From assembly GCA_964017155.1 (NCBI GenBank), contig OZ024860.1, positions 52,442,556 to 52,506,555 on the forward strand: a stretch of 64,000 nucleotides of DNA, written 5' to 3'. This document shows positions 52,038 through 64,000 of the stretch, piece after piece. The notes beneath the pieces were generated by a model. The model did no database searches and had not been told where the DNA came from. It worked only from the letters and a program-made list of their open reading frames with translations. Each line of letters begins with the position of its first letter. Position 1 is the stretch's first letter. The position numbers were made by a program, and so were the translations under genes. The DNA comes from Oasisia sp. SBJ-2009. Its lineage: Eukaryota > Annelida > Polychaeta > Sabellida > Siboglinidae.

Positions 52038-53095
52038 CTGAAAGCACAGTCAGTGTTGTGTTGAACGTTTATGTTTACAAAACACTTGACATTATTTATA
52101 CCTAGAGCTCTGACTGCTGCTACAAACACGTGTTGTTCAACACGTCATTAGGAAACTGTCGTGATCTGGTCCTGTCTAAGACATAGATGAATGAAACTCA
52201 TTACAAATATACTAATTAAAGATTAACAGCGTAAATGAACAGTCTCAACTATTTAATAGATATATAAAATAATTATAACATCATAATTGCATGACTCTAC
52301 ATTAATTAATGGCACCAGTTCTCCAAATTGTGTGCCTTGTTTTATAAGAAATCAAATATAATTGTTTTTAAACAAATATGACTTCCCTAAATATAGGCAA
52401 ATAACAATTTGATATGAGTACATAATAATATCACTGTAATTACTTAGCAAACATGTTTTATATAACATATACAGCCATGCAAGCTGCGAGTGAATATGTT
52501 GTTTTTGATTGCATCAGTGGTCTAATGTATAGTATATGGAAGGCTGTGTCTAAGACGTTCCATTGCAAATTCATGCTTAGCACTAAAAGTAGGTTATTCC
52601 TATGTCTCACCCCCCCAATCATGATAATTACACAACAAATTGCCATATCATCCCATCTCGAGATACATTGATGATTCAGCCTTTCAAAAAACCTTAGTTG
52701 TGATGCTTGTGTTACAATATATTGTTTACGATAATTGTGGCATCGTTAGAGTCTTTGCTGGTCGTTTATCCTCACGCTAAGATCAAGGTGAAGCTCAACT
52801 GATTTGTCTTTTCTTTTCTTTTGTTCTCCATACATCTTAGGTGTTTTACACTGTCATACATTTTGTTCTCCTTACACAAAACGTACACTGCCATATGTAC
52901 ACAGAATAGAAAATATACATAATTATCTATGTCTAAATAATTACTTAAAAAAACTTGCAAAAATATTTGTATTTATTGGTTGTAATTCACATTTTTGAAG
53001 ACAAAAGGACATTTAATTAGCCTAATTGACACTGGCTGTGACACACAGTTGCCTGTGAAATGACAACATTGTAATTTAGAAAACACTTGTCTCAC
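52038..53095. other. Intron, no feature seen
   Basis: AT-rich sequence between the linker exon and the small Gln-rich exon. No transposon similarity or repeat recognised. Confidence 0.4.
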
Positions 53096-53137
53096 CAGTC
53101 TGGGCAGCTTTCACCGCGTCTTCTCGTTGTTGTTGTT
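53096..53137 (-). CDS. Small Gln-rich/helical exon of LRR gene
   Basis: A 42-bp exon lies between acceptor CCCTTTTCAG and donor G|GTGAGA. With the carried-over G it reads EQQQREDAVKAAQT and continues the coiled-coil character of the exon before it. Both flanking introns are phase 1 (about 1.2 kb upstream and 1.06 kb downstream), so the exon could be skipped without changing frame. A run of four AAC triplets sits directly after the acceptor, so unit slippage there would change the number of Gln. Support is phase agreement with both neighbours plus the polypyrimidine tract; the exon is too short to identify alone. Confidence 0.6.
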
Positions 53138-54348
53138 CTGAAAAGGGACAATAAAACTGTTACATTTCAAGTTCACTTCACCATCTTCCCTTAGTTCTCT
53201 CATTACTAAATCTAGTGCACAAGTTACTGTTGTAGACTGCTTGGTTCCGTGTGAACACGCGTGTTGTCACTTGTCACACCAACTGCAGTTGATATCACTT
53301 GGATGGCTGAAGTTGGAGAGCAACACAGACAATAATGCTGACGTGTTAATTCAATATGACACAGTCTATGTCAGTGAGTTGTCTAGATGTGTCTATGTAC
53401 CACCTCAGTATGGCTCACAAGGGTGTATGTGTATCTACATTGGCTATGATAATACACGTTCAATGGCCATCAACAACAAAGATGAATATTGCTTTGAATT
53501 TACACTGAAGTATTACTTACCATCCAAAACATTCTGTAAGGCACAGTGAACAGCGATTGTTGGAATAGACCCTTAAAACTGGTGCTTAAACTGCTGCTAA
53601 TACAACGTCTGCCCTGTTAGTCATTCACCGGCCATTGGTGCACCAGTGCTATATTCTCTACCAACAATGTTCAGTCTGTCTAATGCAAGGGAACAGGATG
53701 TATTGAGTTTGGCACAGAATATAAGTAACATTGGACAAATCAGAACTAATGTACAGACTCCTGTAAGGTTTGTCCTTGGAACAGTTCGTTTCTCAGTGTA
53801 TATGACACCAACTGCTGACACGACTAATCGTCAACATCTCTATACTTGTATTCAGGGCAATCCACAGTGTCTCTCCTTCCCTCCTGTGTCACTTTGTCAA
53901 ACGACGTGTGCCGACCTGAGACACTCGACAGTCAACAGACAAGTTACTCCTGACACAAGACAAACATAAACTCTCGTGGGAAACAAGGTTGTATAACTAT
54001 ACCTGCAGCAAAGATATGGAATGCTCTTTGAAACAACATTACAGCTGCTACAGTGATCAACACATTTAAACCAGTCCTGATAACCTCCCATCTCTCTTAA
54101 ATGTACTCAGAATAGGACGTGTACATTTCTGCTACTGAGAACTGACTTCTGAACACTGATTAATGTTCTTCCTAAATATCCATGACCACTCATGCCTGCA
54201 CAGGTATGCATGCTTGTTACACCTGTGTGAGTACCCATTCTAATATACTGTGTTCATTGATCCTGATCTTATCTACAAACTATAATATATTCCCATCAGA
54301 TTATTTCTAAAACAAAACTGTTAACTAACTTTCCCAAAGTAAACATAC
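53138..54348. other. Intron with unidentified plus-strand ORF
   Basis: This intron separates the first two visible exons. A plus-strand frame at 53,241-53,549 contains RCVYVPPQYGSQGCMCIYIG and YYLPSKTFC, faintly like the region after the integrase of Ty1/copia pol. The similarity is too weak to annotate. Confidence 0.25.
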
Positions 54349-54423
54349 CCTGTATTTTCTTCACTAATATCTTCACTTCTCCCTCCAACTTGTCCTTCTC
54401 CATGTTCAGTCGCTTGATGTTCT
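54349..54423 (-). CDS. Coiled-coil exon (first visible exon) of LRR gene
   Basis: This is a 75-bp exon bounded by acceptor TTTGTTTCAG and donor G|GTATGT on the minus strand. Entered in phase 1, it reads ENIKRLNMEKDKLEGEVKIL followed by VKKIQ, a charged helix with I/L/V at heptad spacing, so a coiled coil is likely. It ends one base into a codon, and that base plus the AA opening the next exon gives Glu. The upstream exon must lie beyond the minisatellite that fills the 5' intron to the window edge. The product would be a cytoplasmic scaffold or sensor carrying a C-terminal LRR; function is unknown. Coding potential rests on splice sites and phase agreement, not on a long open frame. Confidence 0.7.
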
Positions 54424-54516
54424 CTGAAACAAACACACTTTGTGCATGAGCACAGTAGCTTTGCAATTAGTTTACACGGGATTATCCCCAAATGTGTTGA
54501 TGCATCAGAACTGTCC

Positions 54517-57500
54517 GTAGGAGACACAAGTAGGTGACTGCATGGAGGTGACAGGAATGACAGGAGACACAAGTAGGTGACTGCATGGAGGAGACAGGAA
54601 TGACAGGAGACACAAGTAGGTGATTGCATGGAGGAGACAGGAATGACAGGAGACACAAGTAGGTGACTGCATGGAGGAGACAGGAATGACAGGAGACACA
54701 AGTAGGTGATTGCATGGAGGAGACAGGAATGACAGGAGACACAAGTAGGTGACTGCATGGAGGAGACAGGAATGACAGGAGACACAAGTAGGTGATTGCA
54801 TGGAGGAGACAGGAATGACAGGAGACACAAGTAGGTGACTGCATGGAGGAGACAGGAATGACAGGAGACACAAGTAGGTGATTGCATGGAGGAGAGACAG
54901 GAATGACAGGAGACACAAGTAGGTGACTGCATGGAGGAGACAGGAATGACAGGAGACACAAGTAGGTGATTGCATGGAGGAGACAGGAATGACAGGAGAC
55001 ACAAGTAGGTGATTGCATGGAGGAGACAGGAATGACAGGAGACACAAGTAGGTGATTGCATGGAGGAGACAGGAATGACAGGAGACACAAGTAGGTGACT
55101 GCATGGAGGAGACAGGAATGACAGGAGACACAAGTAGGTGATTGCATGGAGGAGAGACAGGAATGACAGGAGACACAAGTAGGTGACTGCATGGAGGAGA
55201 CAGGAATGACAGGAGACACAAGTAGGTGATTGCATGGAGGAGACAGGAATGACAGGAGACACAAGTAGGTGATTGCATGGAGGAGACAGGAATGACAGGA
55301 GACACAAGTAGGTGATTGCATGGAGGAGACAGGAATGACAGGAGACACAAGTACGCGATTGCATGGAGGAGACAGGAATGACAGGAGACACAAGTAGGTG
55401 ACTGCATGGAGGAGACAGGAATGACAGGAGACACAAGTAGGTGACTGCATGGAGGAGACAGGAATGACAGGAGACACAAGTAGGTGACTGCATGGAGGAG
55501 ACAGGAATGACAGGAGACACAAGTAGGTGATTGCATGGAGGAGACAGGAATGACAGGAGACACAAGTAGGTGACTGCATGGAGGTGACAGGAATGACAGG
55601 AGACACAAGTAGGTGATTGCATGGAGGAGAGACAGGAATGACAGGAGACACAAGTAGGTGACTGCATGGAGGAGACAGGAATGACAGGAGACACAAGTAG
55701 GTGACTGCATGGAGGAGACAGGAATGACAGAAGACACAAGTAGGTGATTGCAGGGAGGAGAGACAGGAATGACAGGAGACACAAGTAGGTGATTGCATGG
55801 AGGAGACAGGAATGACAGGAGACACAAGTAGGTGACTGCATGGAGGAGACAGGAATGACAGGAGACACAAGTAGGTGATTGCATGGAGGAGAGACAGGAA
55901 TGACAGGAGACACAAGTAGGTGACTGCATGGAGGAGACAGGAATGACAGGAGACACAAGTAGGTGATTGCATGGAGGAGACAGGAATGACAGGAGACACA
56001 AGTAGGTGACTGCATGGAGGAGAGACAGGAATGACAGGAGACACAAGTAGGTGATTGCATGGAGGAGACAGGAATGACAGGAGACACAAGTAGGTGACTG
56101 CATGGAGGAGACAGGAATGACAGGAGACACAAGTAGGTGATTGCATGGAGGAGACAGGAATGACAGGAGACACAAGTAGGTGACTGCATGGAGGAGACAG
56201 GAATGACAGGAGACACAAGTAGGTGATTGCATGGAGGAGAGACAGGAATGACAGGAGACACAAGTAGGCGATTGCATGGAGGAGACAGGAATGACAGGAG
56301 ACACAAGTAGGTGATTGCATGGAGGAGACAGGAATGACAGGAGACACAAGTAGGTGATTGCATGGAGGAGAGACAGGAATGACAGGAGACACAAGTAGGT
56401 GATTGCATGGAGGAGACAGGAATGACAGGAGACACAAGTAGGTGATTGCATGGAGGAGAGACAGGAATGACAGGAGACACAAGTAGGTGATTGCATGGAG
56501 GAGAGACAGGAATGACAGGAGACACAAGTAGGTGACTGCATGGAGGAGAGACAGGAATGACAGGAGACACAAGTAGGTGATTGCATGGAGGAGACAGGAA
56601 TGACAGGAGACACAAGTAGGCGATTGCATGGAGGAGACAGGAATGACAGGAGACACAAGTAGGTGACTGCATGGAGGAGACAGGAATGACAGGAGACACA
56701 AGTAGGTGACTGCATGGAGGAGACACAAGTAGGTGACTGCATGGAGGAGAGACAGGAATTACAGGAGACACAAGTAGGTGATTGCATGGAGGAGACAGGA
56801 ATGACAGGAGACACAAGTAGGTGACTGCATGGAGGAGACAGGAATGACAGAAGACACAAGTAGGTGATTGCAGGGGGGAGAGACAGGAATGACAGGAGAC
56901 ACAAGTAGGTGATTGCATGGAGGAGACAGGAATGACAGGAGACACAAGTAGGTGACTGCATGGAGGAGACAGGAATGACAGGAGACACAAGTAGGTGATT
57001 GCACGGAGGAGACAGGAATGACAGGAAACACAAGTAGGTGACTGCATGGAGGAGACAGGAATGACAGGAGACACAAGTAGGTGACTGCATGGAGGAGACA
57101 GGAATGACAGAAGACACAAGTAGGTGATTGCAGGGAGGAGAGACAGGAATGACAGGAGACACAAGTAGGTGATTGCATGGAGGAGACAGGAATGACAGGA
57201 GACACAAGTAGGTGACTGCATGGAGGAGACAGGAATGACAGGAGACACAAGTAGGTGATTGCATGGAGGAGAGACAGGAATGACAGGAGACACAAGTAGG
57301 TGACTGCATGGAGGAGACAGGAATGACAGGAGACACAAGTAGGTGATTGCATGGAGGAGAGACAGGAATGACAGGAGACACAAGTAGGTGACTGCATGGA
57401 GGAGACAGGAATGACAGGAGACACAAGTAGGTGATTGCATGGAGGAGACAGGAATGACAGGAGACACTAGTAGGTGATTGCATGGAGGAGACAGGAATGA

Positions 57501-60500
57501 CAGGAGACACAAGTAGGTGATTGCACGGAGGAGACAGGAATGACAGGAGACACAAGTAGGTGACTGCATGGAGGAGAGACAGGAATGACAGGAGACACAA
57601 GTAGGTGATTGCATGGAGGAGCGACAGGAATGACAGGAGACACAAGTAGGTGATTGCATGGAGGAGAGACAGGAATGACAGGAGACACAAGTAGGTGACT
57701 GCATGGAGGAGAGACAGGAATGACAGGAGACACAAGTAGGTGACTGCATGGAGGAGACAGGAATGACAGGAGACACAAGTAGGCGATTGCATGGAGGAGA
57801 GACAGGAATGACAGGAGACACAAGTAGGTGATTGCATGGAGGAGACAGGAATGACAGGAGACACAAGTAGGTGACTGCATGGAGGAGACAGGAATGACAG
57901 GAGACACAAGTAGGTGATTGCATGGAGGAGACAGGAATGACAGGAGACACAAGTAGGTGATTGCATGGAGGAGACAGGAATGACAGGAGACACAAGTAGG
58001 TGATTGCATGGAGGAGAGACATGAATGACAGGAGACACAAGTAGGTGATTGCATGGAGGAGAGACAGGAATGACAGGAGACACAAGTACGCGATTGCATG
58101 GAGGAGACAGGAATGACAGGAGACACAAGTAGGTGACTGCATGGAGGAGACAGGAATGACAGGAGACACAAGTAGGTGACTGCATGGAGGAGACAGGAAT
58201 GACAGGAGACACAAGTAGGTGACTGCATGGAGGAGACAGGAATGACAGGAGACACAAGTAGGTGATTGCATGGAGGAGACAGGAATGACAGGAGACACAA
58301 GTAGGTGACTGCATGGAGGTGACAGGAATGACAGGAGACACAAGTAGGTGATTGCATGGAGGAGAGACAGGAATGACAGGAGACACAAGTAGGTGACTGC
58401 ATGGAGGAGACAGGAATGACAGGAGACACAAGTAGGTGACTGCATGGAGGAGACAGGAATGACAGAAGACACAAGTAGGTGATTGCAGGGAGGAGAGACA
58501 GGAATGACAGGAGACACAAGTAGGTGATTGCATGGAGGAGACAGGAATGACAGGAGACACAAGTAGGTGACTGCATGGAGGAGACAGGAATGACAGGAGA
58601 CACAAGTAGGTGATTGCATGGAGGAGAGACAGGAATGACAGGAGACACAAGTAGGTGACTGCATGGAGGAGACAGGAATGACAGGAGACACAAGTAGGTG
58701 ATTGCATGGAGGAGACAGGAATGACAGGAGACACAAGTAGGTGACTGCATGGAGGAGAGACAGGAATGACAGGAGACACAAGTAGGTGATTGCATGGAGG
58801 AGACAGGAATGACAGGAGACACAAGTAGGTGACTGCATGGAGGAGACAGGAATGACAGGAGACACAAGTAGGTGACTGCATGGAGGAGACAGGAATGACA
58901 GGAGACACAAGTAGGTGATTGCATGGAGGAGAGACAGGAATGACAGGAGACACAAGTAGGCGATTGCATGGAGGAGACAGGAATGACAGGAGACACAAGT
59001 AGGTGATTGCATGGAGGAGACAGGAATGACAGGAGACACAAGTAGGTGATTGCATGGAGGAGAGACAGGAATGACAGGAGACACAAGTAGGTGATTGCAT
59101 GGAGGAGACAGGAATGACAGGAGACACAAGTAGGTGATTGCATGGAGGAGAGACAGGAATGACAGGAGACACAAGTAGGTGATTGCACGGAGGAGAGACA
59201 GGAATGACAGGAGACACAAGTAGGTGACTGCATGGAGGAGAGACAGGAATGACAGGAGACACAAGTAGGTGATTGCATGGAGGAGACAGGAATGACAGGA
59301 GACACAAGTAGGCGATTGCATGGAGGAGACAGGAATGACAGGAGACACAAGTAGGTGACTGCATGGAGGAGACAGGAATGACAGGAGACACAAGTAGGTG
59401 ACTGCATGGAGGAGACACAAGTAGGTGACTGCATGGAGGAGAGACAGGAATTACAGGAGACACAAGTAGGTGATTGCATGGAGGAGACAGGAATGACAGG
59501 AGACACAAGTAGGTGACTGCATGGAGGAGACAGGAATGACAGAAGACACAAGTAGGTGATTGCAGGGGGGAGAGACAGGAATGACAGGAGACACAAGTAG
59601 GTGATTGCATGGAGGAGACAGGAATGACAGGAGACACAAGTAGGTGACTGCATGGAGGAGACAGGAATGACAGGAGACACAAGTAGGTGATTGCACGGAG
59701 GAGACAGGAATGACAGGAAACACAAGTAGGTGACTGCATGGAGGAGACAGGAATGACAGGAGACACAAGTAGGTGACTGCATGGAGGAGACAGGAATGAC
59801 AGAAGACACAAGTAGGTGATTGCAGGGAGGAGAGACAGGAATGACAGGAGACACAAGTAGGTGATTGCATGGAGGAGACAGGAATGACAGGAGACACAAG
59901 TAGGTGACTGCATGGAGGAGACAGGAATGACAGGAGACACAAGTAGGTGATTGCATGGAGGAGAGACAGGAATGACAGGAGACACAAGTAGGTGACTGCA
60001 TGGAGGAGACAGGAATGACAGGAGACACAAGTAGGTGATTGCATGGAGGAGAGACAGGAATGACAGGAGACACAAGTAGGTGACTGCATGGAGGAGACAG
60101 GAATGACAGGAGACACAAGTAGGTGATTGCATGGAGGAGACAGGAATGACAGGAGACACTAGTAGGTGATTGCATGGAGGAGACAGGAATGACAGGAGAC
60201 ACAAGTAGGTGATTGCACGGAGGAGACAGGAATGACAGGAGACACAAGTAGGTGACTGCATGGAGGAGAGACAGGAATGACAGGAGACACAAGTAGGTGA
60301 TTGCATGGAGGAGCGACAGGAATGACAGGAGACACAAGTAGGTGATTGCATGGAGGAGAGACAGGAATGACAGGAGACACAAGTAGGTGACTGCATGGAG
60401 GAGAGACAGGAATGACAGGAGACACAAGTAGGTGACTGCATGGAGGAGACAGGAATGACAGGAGACACAAGTAGGCGATTGCATGGAGGAGAGACAGGAA

Positions 60501-63500
60501 TGACAGGAGACACAAGTAGGTGATTGCATCTAGGAGACAGGAATGACAGGAGACACAAGTAGGTGACTGCATGGAGGAGACAGGAATGACAGGAGACACA
60601 AATAGGTGATTGCATGGAGGAGACAGGATTGACAGGAGACACAAGTAGGTGATTGCATGGAGGAGACAGGAATGACAGGAGACACAAGTAGGTGATTGCA
60701 CGGAGGAGACAGGAATGACAGGAGACACAAGTAGGTGACTGCATGGAGGAGAGACAGGAATGACAGGAGACACAAGTAGGTGATTGCATGGAGGAGCGAC
60801 AGGAATGACAGGAGACACAAGTAGGTGATTGCATGGAGGAGAGACAGGAATGACAGGAGACACAAGTAGGTGACTGCATGGAGGAGAGACAGGAATGACA
60901 GGAGACACAAGTAGGTGACTGCATGGAGGAGACAGGAATGACAGGAGACACAAGTAGGTGACTGCATGGAGGAGAGACAGGAATGACAAGAGACACAAGT
61001 AGGTGATTGCATGGAGGAGACAGGAATGACAGGAGACACAAGTATGTGACTGCATGGAGGAGACAGGAATGACAGGAGACACAAGTAGGTGATTGCATGG
61101 AGGAGAGACAGGAATGACAGGAGACACAAGTAGGTGATTGCATGGAGGAGACAGGTATGACAGGAGACACAAGTAGGTGATTGCATGGAGGAGAGACATG
61201 AATGACAGGAGACACAAGTAGGTGACTGCATGGAGGAGACAGGAATGACAGGAGACACAAGTAGGTGATTGCATGGAGGAGAGACAGGAATGACAGGAGA
61301 CACAAGTAGGTGATTGCATGGAGGAGACAGGAATGACAGGAGACACAAGTAGGTGATTGCATGGAGGAGAGACAGGAATGACAGGAGACACAAGTAGGTG
61401 ATTGCATGGAGGAGAGACAGGAATGGCAGGAGACACAAGTAGGTGATTGCATGGAGGAGATAGGAATGACAGGAGACACAAGTAGGTGACTGCATGGAGG
61501 AGACAGGAATGACAGGAGACACAAGTAGGTGATTGCATGGAGGAGAGACAGGAATGACAGGAGACACAAGTAGGTGACTGCATGGAGGAGACAGGAATGA
61601 CAGGAGACACAAGTAGGTGATTGCATGGAGGAGAGACAGGAATGACAGGAGACACAAGTAGGTGACTGCATGGAGGAGACAGGTATGACAGGAGACACAA
61701 GTAGGTGATTGCATGGAGGAGACAGGAATGACAGGAGACACAAGTAGGTGATTGCATGGAGGAGACAGGAATGACAGGAGACACAAGTAGGTGATTGCAC
61801 GGAGGAGACAGGAATGACAGGAGACACAAATAGGTGACTGCATGGAGGAGAGACAGGAATGACAGGAGACAAAAGTAGGTGATTGCATGGAGGAGCGACA
61901 GGAATGACAGGAGACACAAGTAGGTGATTGCATGGAGGAGAGACAGGAATGACAGGAGACACAAGTAGGTGATTGCATGGAGGAGAGACAGGAATGACAG
62001 GAGACACAAGTAGGTGATTGCATGGAGGAGAGACAGGAATGACAGGAGACACAAGTAGGTGACTGCATGGAGGAGAGACAGGAATGACAGGAGACACAAG
62101 TAGGTGACTGCATGGAGGAGACAGGTATGACAGGAGACACAAGTAGGTGATTGCATGGAGGAGAGACAGGAATGACAGGAGACACAAGTAGGTGATTGCA
62201 TGGAGGAGACAGGAATGACAGGAGACACAAGTAGGTGATTGCATGGAGGAGACAGGAATGACAGGAGACACAAGTAGGTGATTGCATGGAGGAGAGACAT
62301 GAATGACAGGAGACACAAGTAGGTGATTGCATGGAGGAGACAGGAATGACAGGAGACACAAGTAGGTGATTGCATGGAGGAGAGACAGGAATGACAGGAG
62401 ACACAAGTAGGTGATTGCATGGAGGAGAGACAGGAATGACAGGAGACACAAGTAGGTGATTGCATGGAGGAGACAGGAATGACAGGAGACACAAGTAGGT
62501 GACTGCATGGAGGAGACAGGAATGACAGGAGACACAAGTAGGTGATTGCATGGAGGAGAGACAGGAATGACAGGAGACACAAGTAGGTGATTGCATGGAG
62601 GAGAGACAGGAATGACAGTAGACACAAGTAGGTGATTGCATGGAGGAGAGACAGGAATGACAGGAGACACAAGTAGGTGATTGCATGGAGGAGAGACAGG
62701 AATGACAGGAGACACAAGTAGGTGATTGCATGGAGGAGAGACAGGAATGACAGGAGACCCAAGTAGGTGATTGCATGGAGGAGACAGGAATCACAGGAGA
62801 CACAAGTAGGTGACTGCATGGAGGAGAGACAGGAATGACAGGAGACACAAGTAGGTGATTGCATGGAGGAGACAGGAATGACAGGAGACACAAGTAGGTG
62901 ATTGCATGGAGGAGACAGGAATGACAGGAGACACAAGTAGGTGATTGCATGGAGGAGAGACATGAATGACAGGAGACACAAGTAGGTGATTGCATGGAGG
63001 AGAGACATGAATGACAGGAGACACAAGTAGGTGACTGCATGGAGGAGAGACAGGAATGACAGGAGACACAAGTAGGTGATTGCATGGAGGAGAGACATGA
63101 ATGACAGGAGACACAAGTAGGTGACTGCATGGAGGAGAGACAGGAATGACAGGAGACACAAGTAGGTGACTGCATGGAGGAGAGACATGAATGACAGGAG
63201 ACACAAGTAGGTGACTGCATGGAGGAGACAGGAATGACAGGAGACACAAGTAGGTGACTGCATGGAGGAGACAGGAATGACAGGAGACACAAGTAGGTGA
63301 CTGCATGGAGGAGACAGGAATGACAGGAGACACAAGTAGGTGATTGCATGGAGGAGACAGGAATGACAGGAGACACAAGTAGGTGATTGCATGGAGGAGA
63401 CAGGAATGACAGGAGACACAAGTAGGTGATTGCATGGAGGAGAGACATGAATGACAGGAGACACAAGTAGGTGATTGCATGGAGGAGAGACATGAATGAC

Positions 63501-64000
63501 AGGAGACACAAGTAGGTGACTGCATGGAGGAGACAGGAATGACAGGAGACACAAGTAGGTGATTGCATGGAGGAGAGACAGGAATGACAGGAGACACAAG
63601 TAGGTGATTGCATGGAGGAGACAGGAATGACAGGAGACACAAGTAGGTGATTGCATGGAGGAGAGACAGGAATGACAGGAGACACAAGTAGGTGATTGCA
63701 TGGAGGAGAGACAGGAATGACAGGAGACACAAGTAGGTGATTGCATGGAGGAGACAGGAATGACAGGAGACACAAGTAGGTGACTGCATGGAGGAGACAG
63801 GAATGACAGGAGACACAAGTAGGTGACTGCATGGAGGAGACAGGAATGACAGGAGACACAAGTAGGTGACTGCATGGAGGAGACAGGAATGACAGGAGAC
63901 ACAAGTAGGTGACTGCATGGAGGAGACAGGAATGACAGGAGACACAAGTAGGTGACTGCATGGAGGAGACAGGAATGACAGGAGACACAAGTAGGTGATT
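54517..64000. repeat. Giant 43/45-bp minisatellite (>200 units, runs off window)
   Basis: The unit contains GGAATGACAGGAGACACAAG, then TAGGTGA(C/T)TGCATGGAGGA and GACA or GAGACA. Units are therefore 43 or 45 bp according to one extra GA. Other recurring variants are TGCACGG, GTAGGCG, GTACGCG, GGAGCGACAGG and GACATGAATG. All minus-strand frames are stop-free, which creates false ORFs up to 2,736 codons rich in Cys, Ser and Leu (SPVIPVSSMQSPTCVSCHSC). At least 9.48 kb; the left end lies about 95 bp from the first coiled-coil exon. Confidence 0.97.

Noticed and set aside
53138..53160. tRNA or other small RNA genes anywhere in the window
   Set aside because: No cloverleaf was found. The B-box-like site at 22.44 kb lacks a clear A box and is reported only as SINE-like.
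53241..53549. Possible Ty1/copia pol fragment
   Set aside because: Only a faint YVPPQY...CIYIGYD resemblance; no second motif to confirm.
54321..63990. Minus-strand open frames of up to 2,736 codons rich in Cys, Ser, Leu
   Set aside because: They lie wholly in the 43/45-bp minisatellite, whose unit has no stop in any minus frame. Several frames are open at once and composition follows the repeat.
54517..64000. CRISPR-like array
   Set aside because: Units are contiguous with no unique spacers, and the context is eukaryotic.

Overview
The window looks like a piece of a metazoan, probably marine-invertebrate, nuclear genome. Phase-consistent GT-AG introns are visible, the sequence is AT-rich and packed with decayed non-LTR retrotransposons (L2/CR1-like, Rex1-like, RTE/Nimb-like, Tx1-like), Ty3/gypsy scraps and DNA transposons, and there are no bacterial-style operons, ribosome-binding sites or RNA genes. 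The species cannot be named from this sequence.

The only likely host gene found lies on the minus strand and is invisible as a long open frame. Seven short exons (54,423-54,349; 53,137-53,096; 52,037-51,918; 47,638-47,591; 42,461-42,254; 24,176-24,093; 20,081-19,995) have good acceptors and donors and join in one reading frame. The first five are linked by phase-1 introns, then phase 2 takes over. They encode a coiled coil, a Gln/Pro/Lys-rich linker with a duplicated DKPxPQQQK block, a helical pre-LRR segment, and leucine-rich repeats of the ribonuclease-inhibitor/NLR type with about one repeat per exon. Both gene ends appear to lie outside what I can identify. About 0.66 kb of coding sequence is spread over 34 kb; the introns hold most of the repeats described here.

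Layout. 0.2-0.8 kb: inverted-repeat MITE. 1.0-1.9 kb: pipsqueak-type HTH relic and gypsy integrase tail. 3.2-5.3 kb: L2/CR1-like LINE relics. 6.0-10.0 kb: a 4-kb DNA element with ~0.7-kb inverted repeats around a broken gene ending in a CXC cysteine cluster. 10.6-14.1 kb: two L2-like LINE fragments, the first cut off by a TA microsatellite. 14.4-15.7 kb: PIF/Harbinger-like deletion derivative. 17-24 kb: microsatellites, LRR exons, a SINE-like repeat, a CTGTA pentamer array and a CR1-like relic. 24.8-31.2 kb: colliding LINE fragments. 31.1-32.6 kb: gypsy integrase relic and a zinc-finger ORF fragment. 34.3 kb: 24-bp minisatellite. 35-37.5 kb: Tx1-like LINE. 37.8-38.3 kb: 67-bp minisatellite. 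39.6-40.3 kb: second relic of the CXC-element family. 41.5-42.1 kb: Rex1-like fragment. 42.7-46.9 kb: giant 17-bp minisatellite (about 250 units). 48.0-51.6 kb: nearly intact Rex1-like LINE. 54.5 kb to the window end: a second giant minisatellite (43/45-bp units, more than 200 copies).

The very long open frames across the two giant arrays (up to 2,736 codons) are artefacts of stop-free repeat units and are not annotated as genes. LINE subfamily names rest on motif recognition and need a database search.
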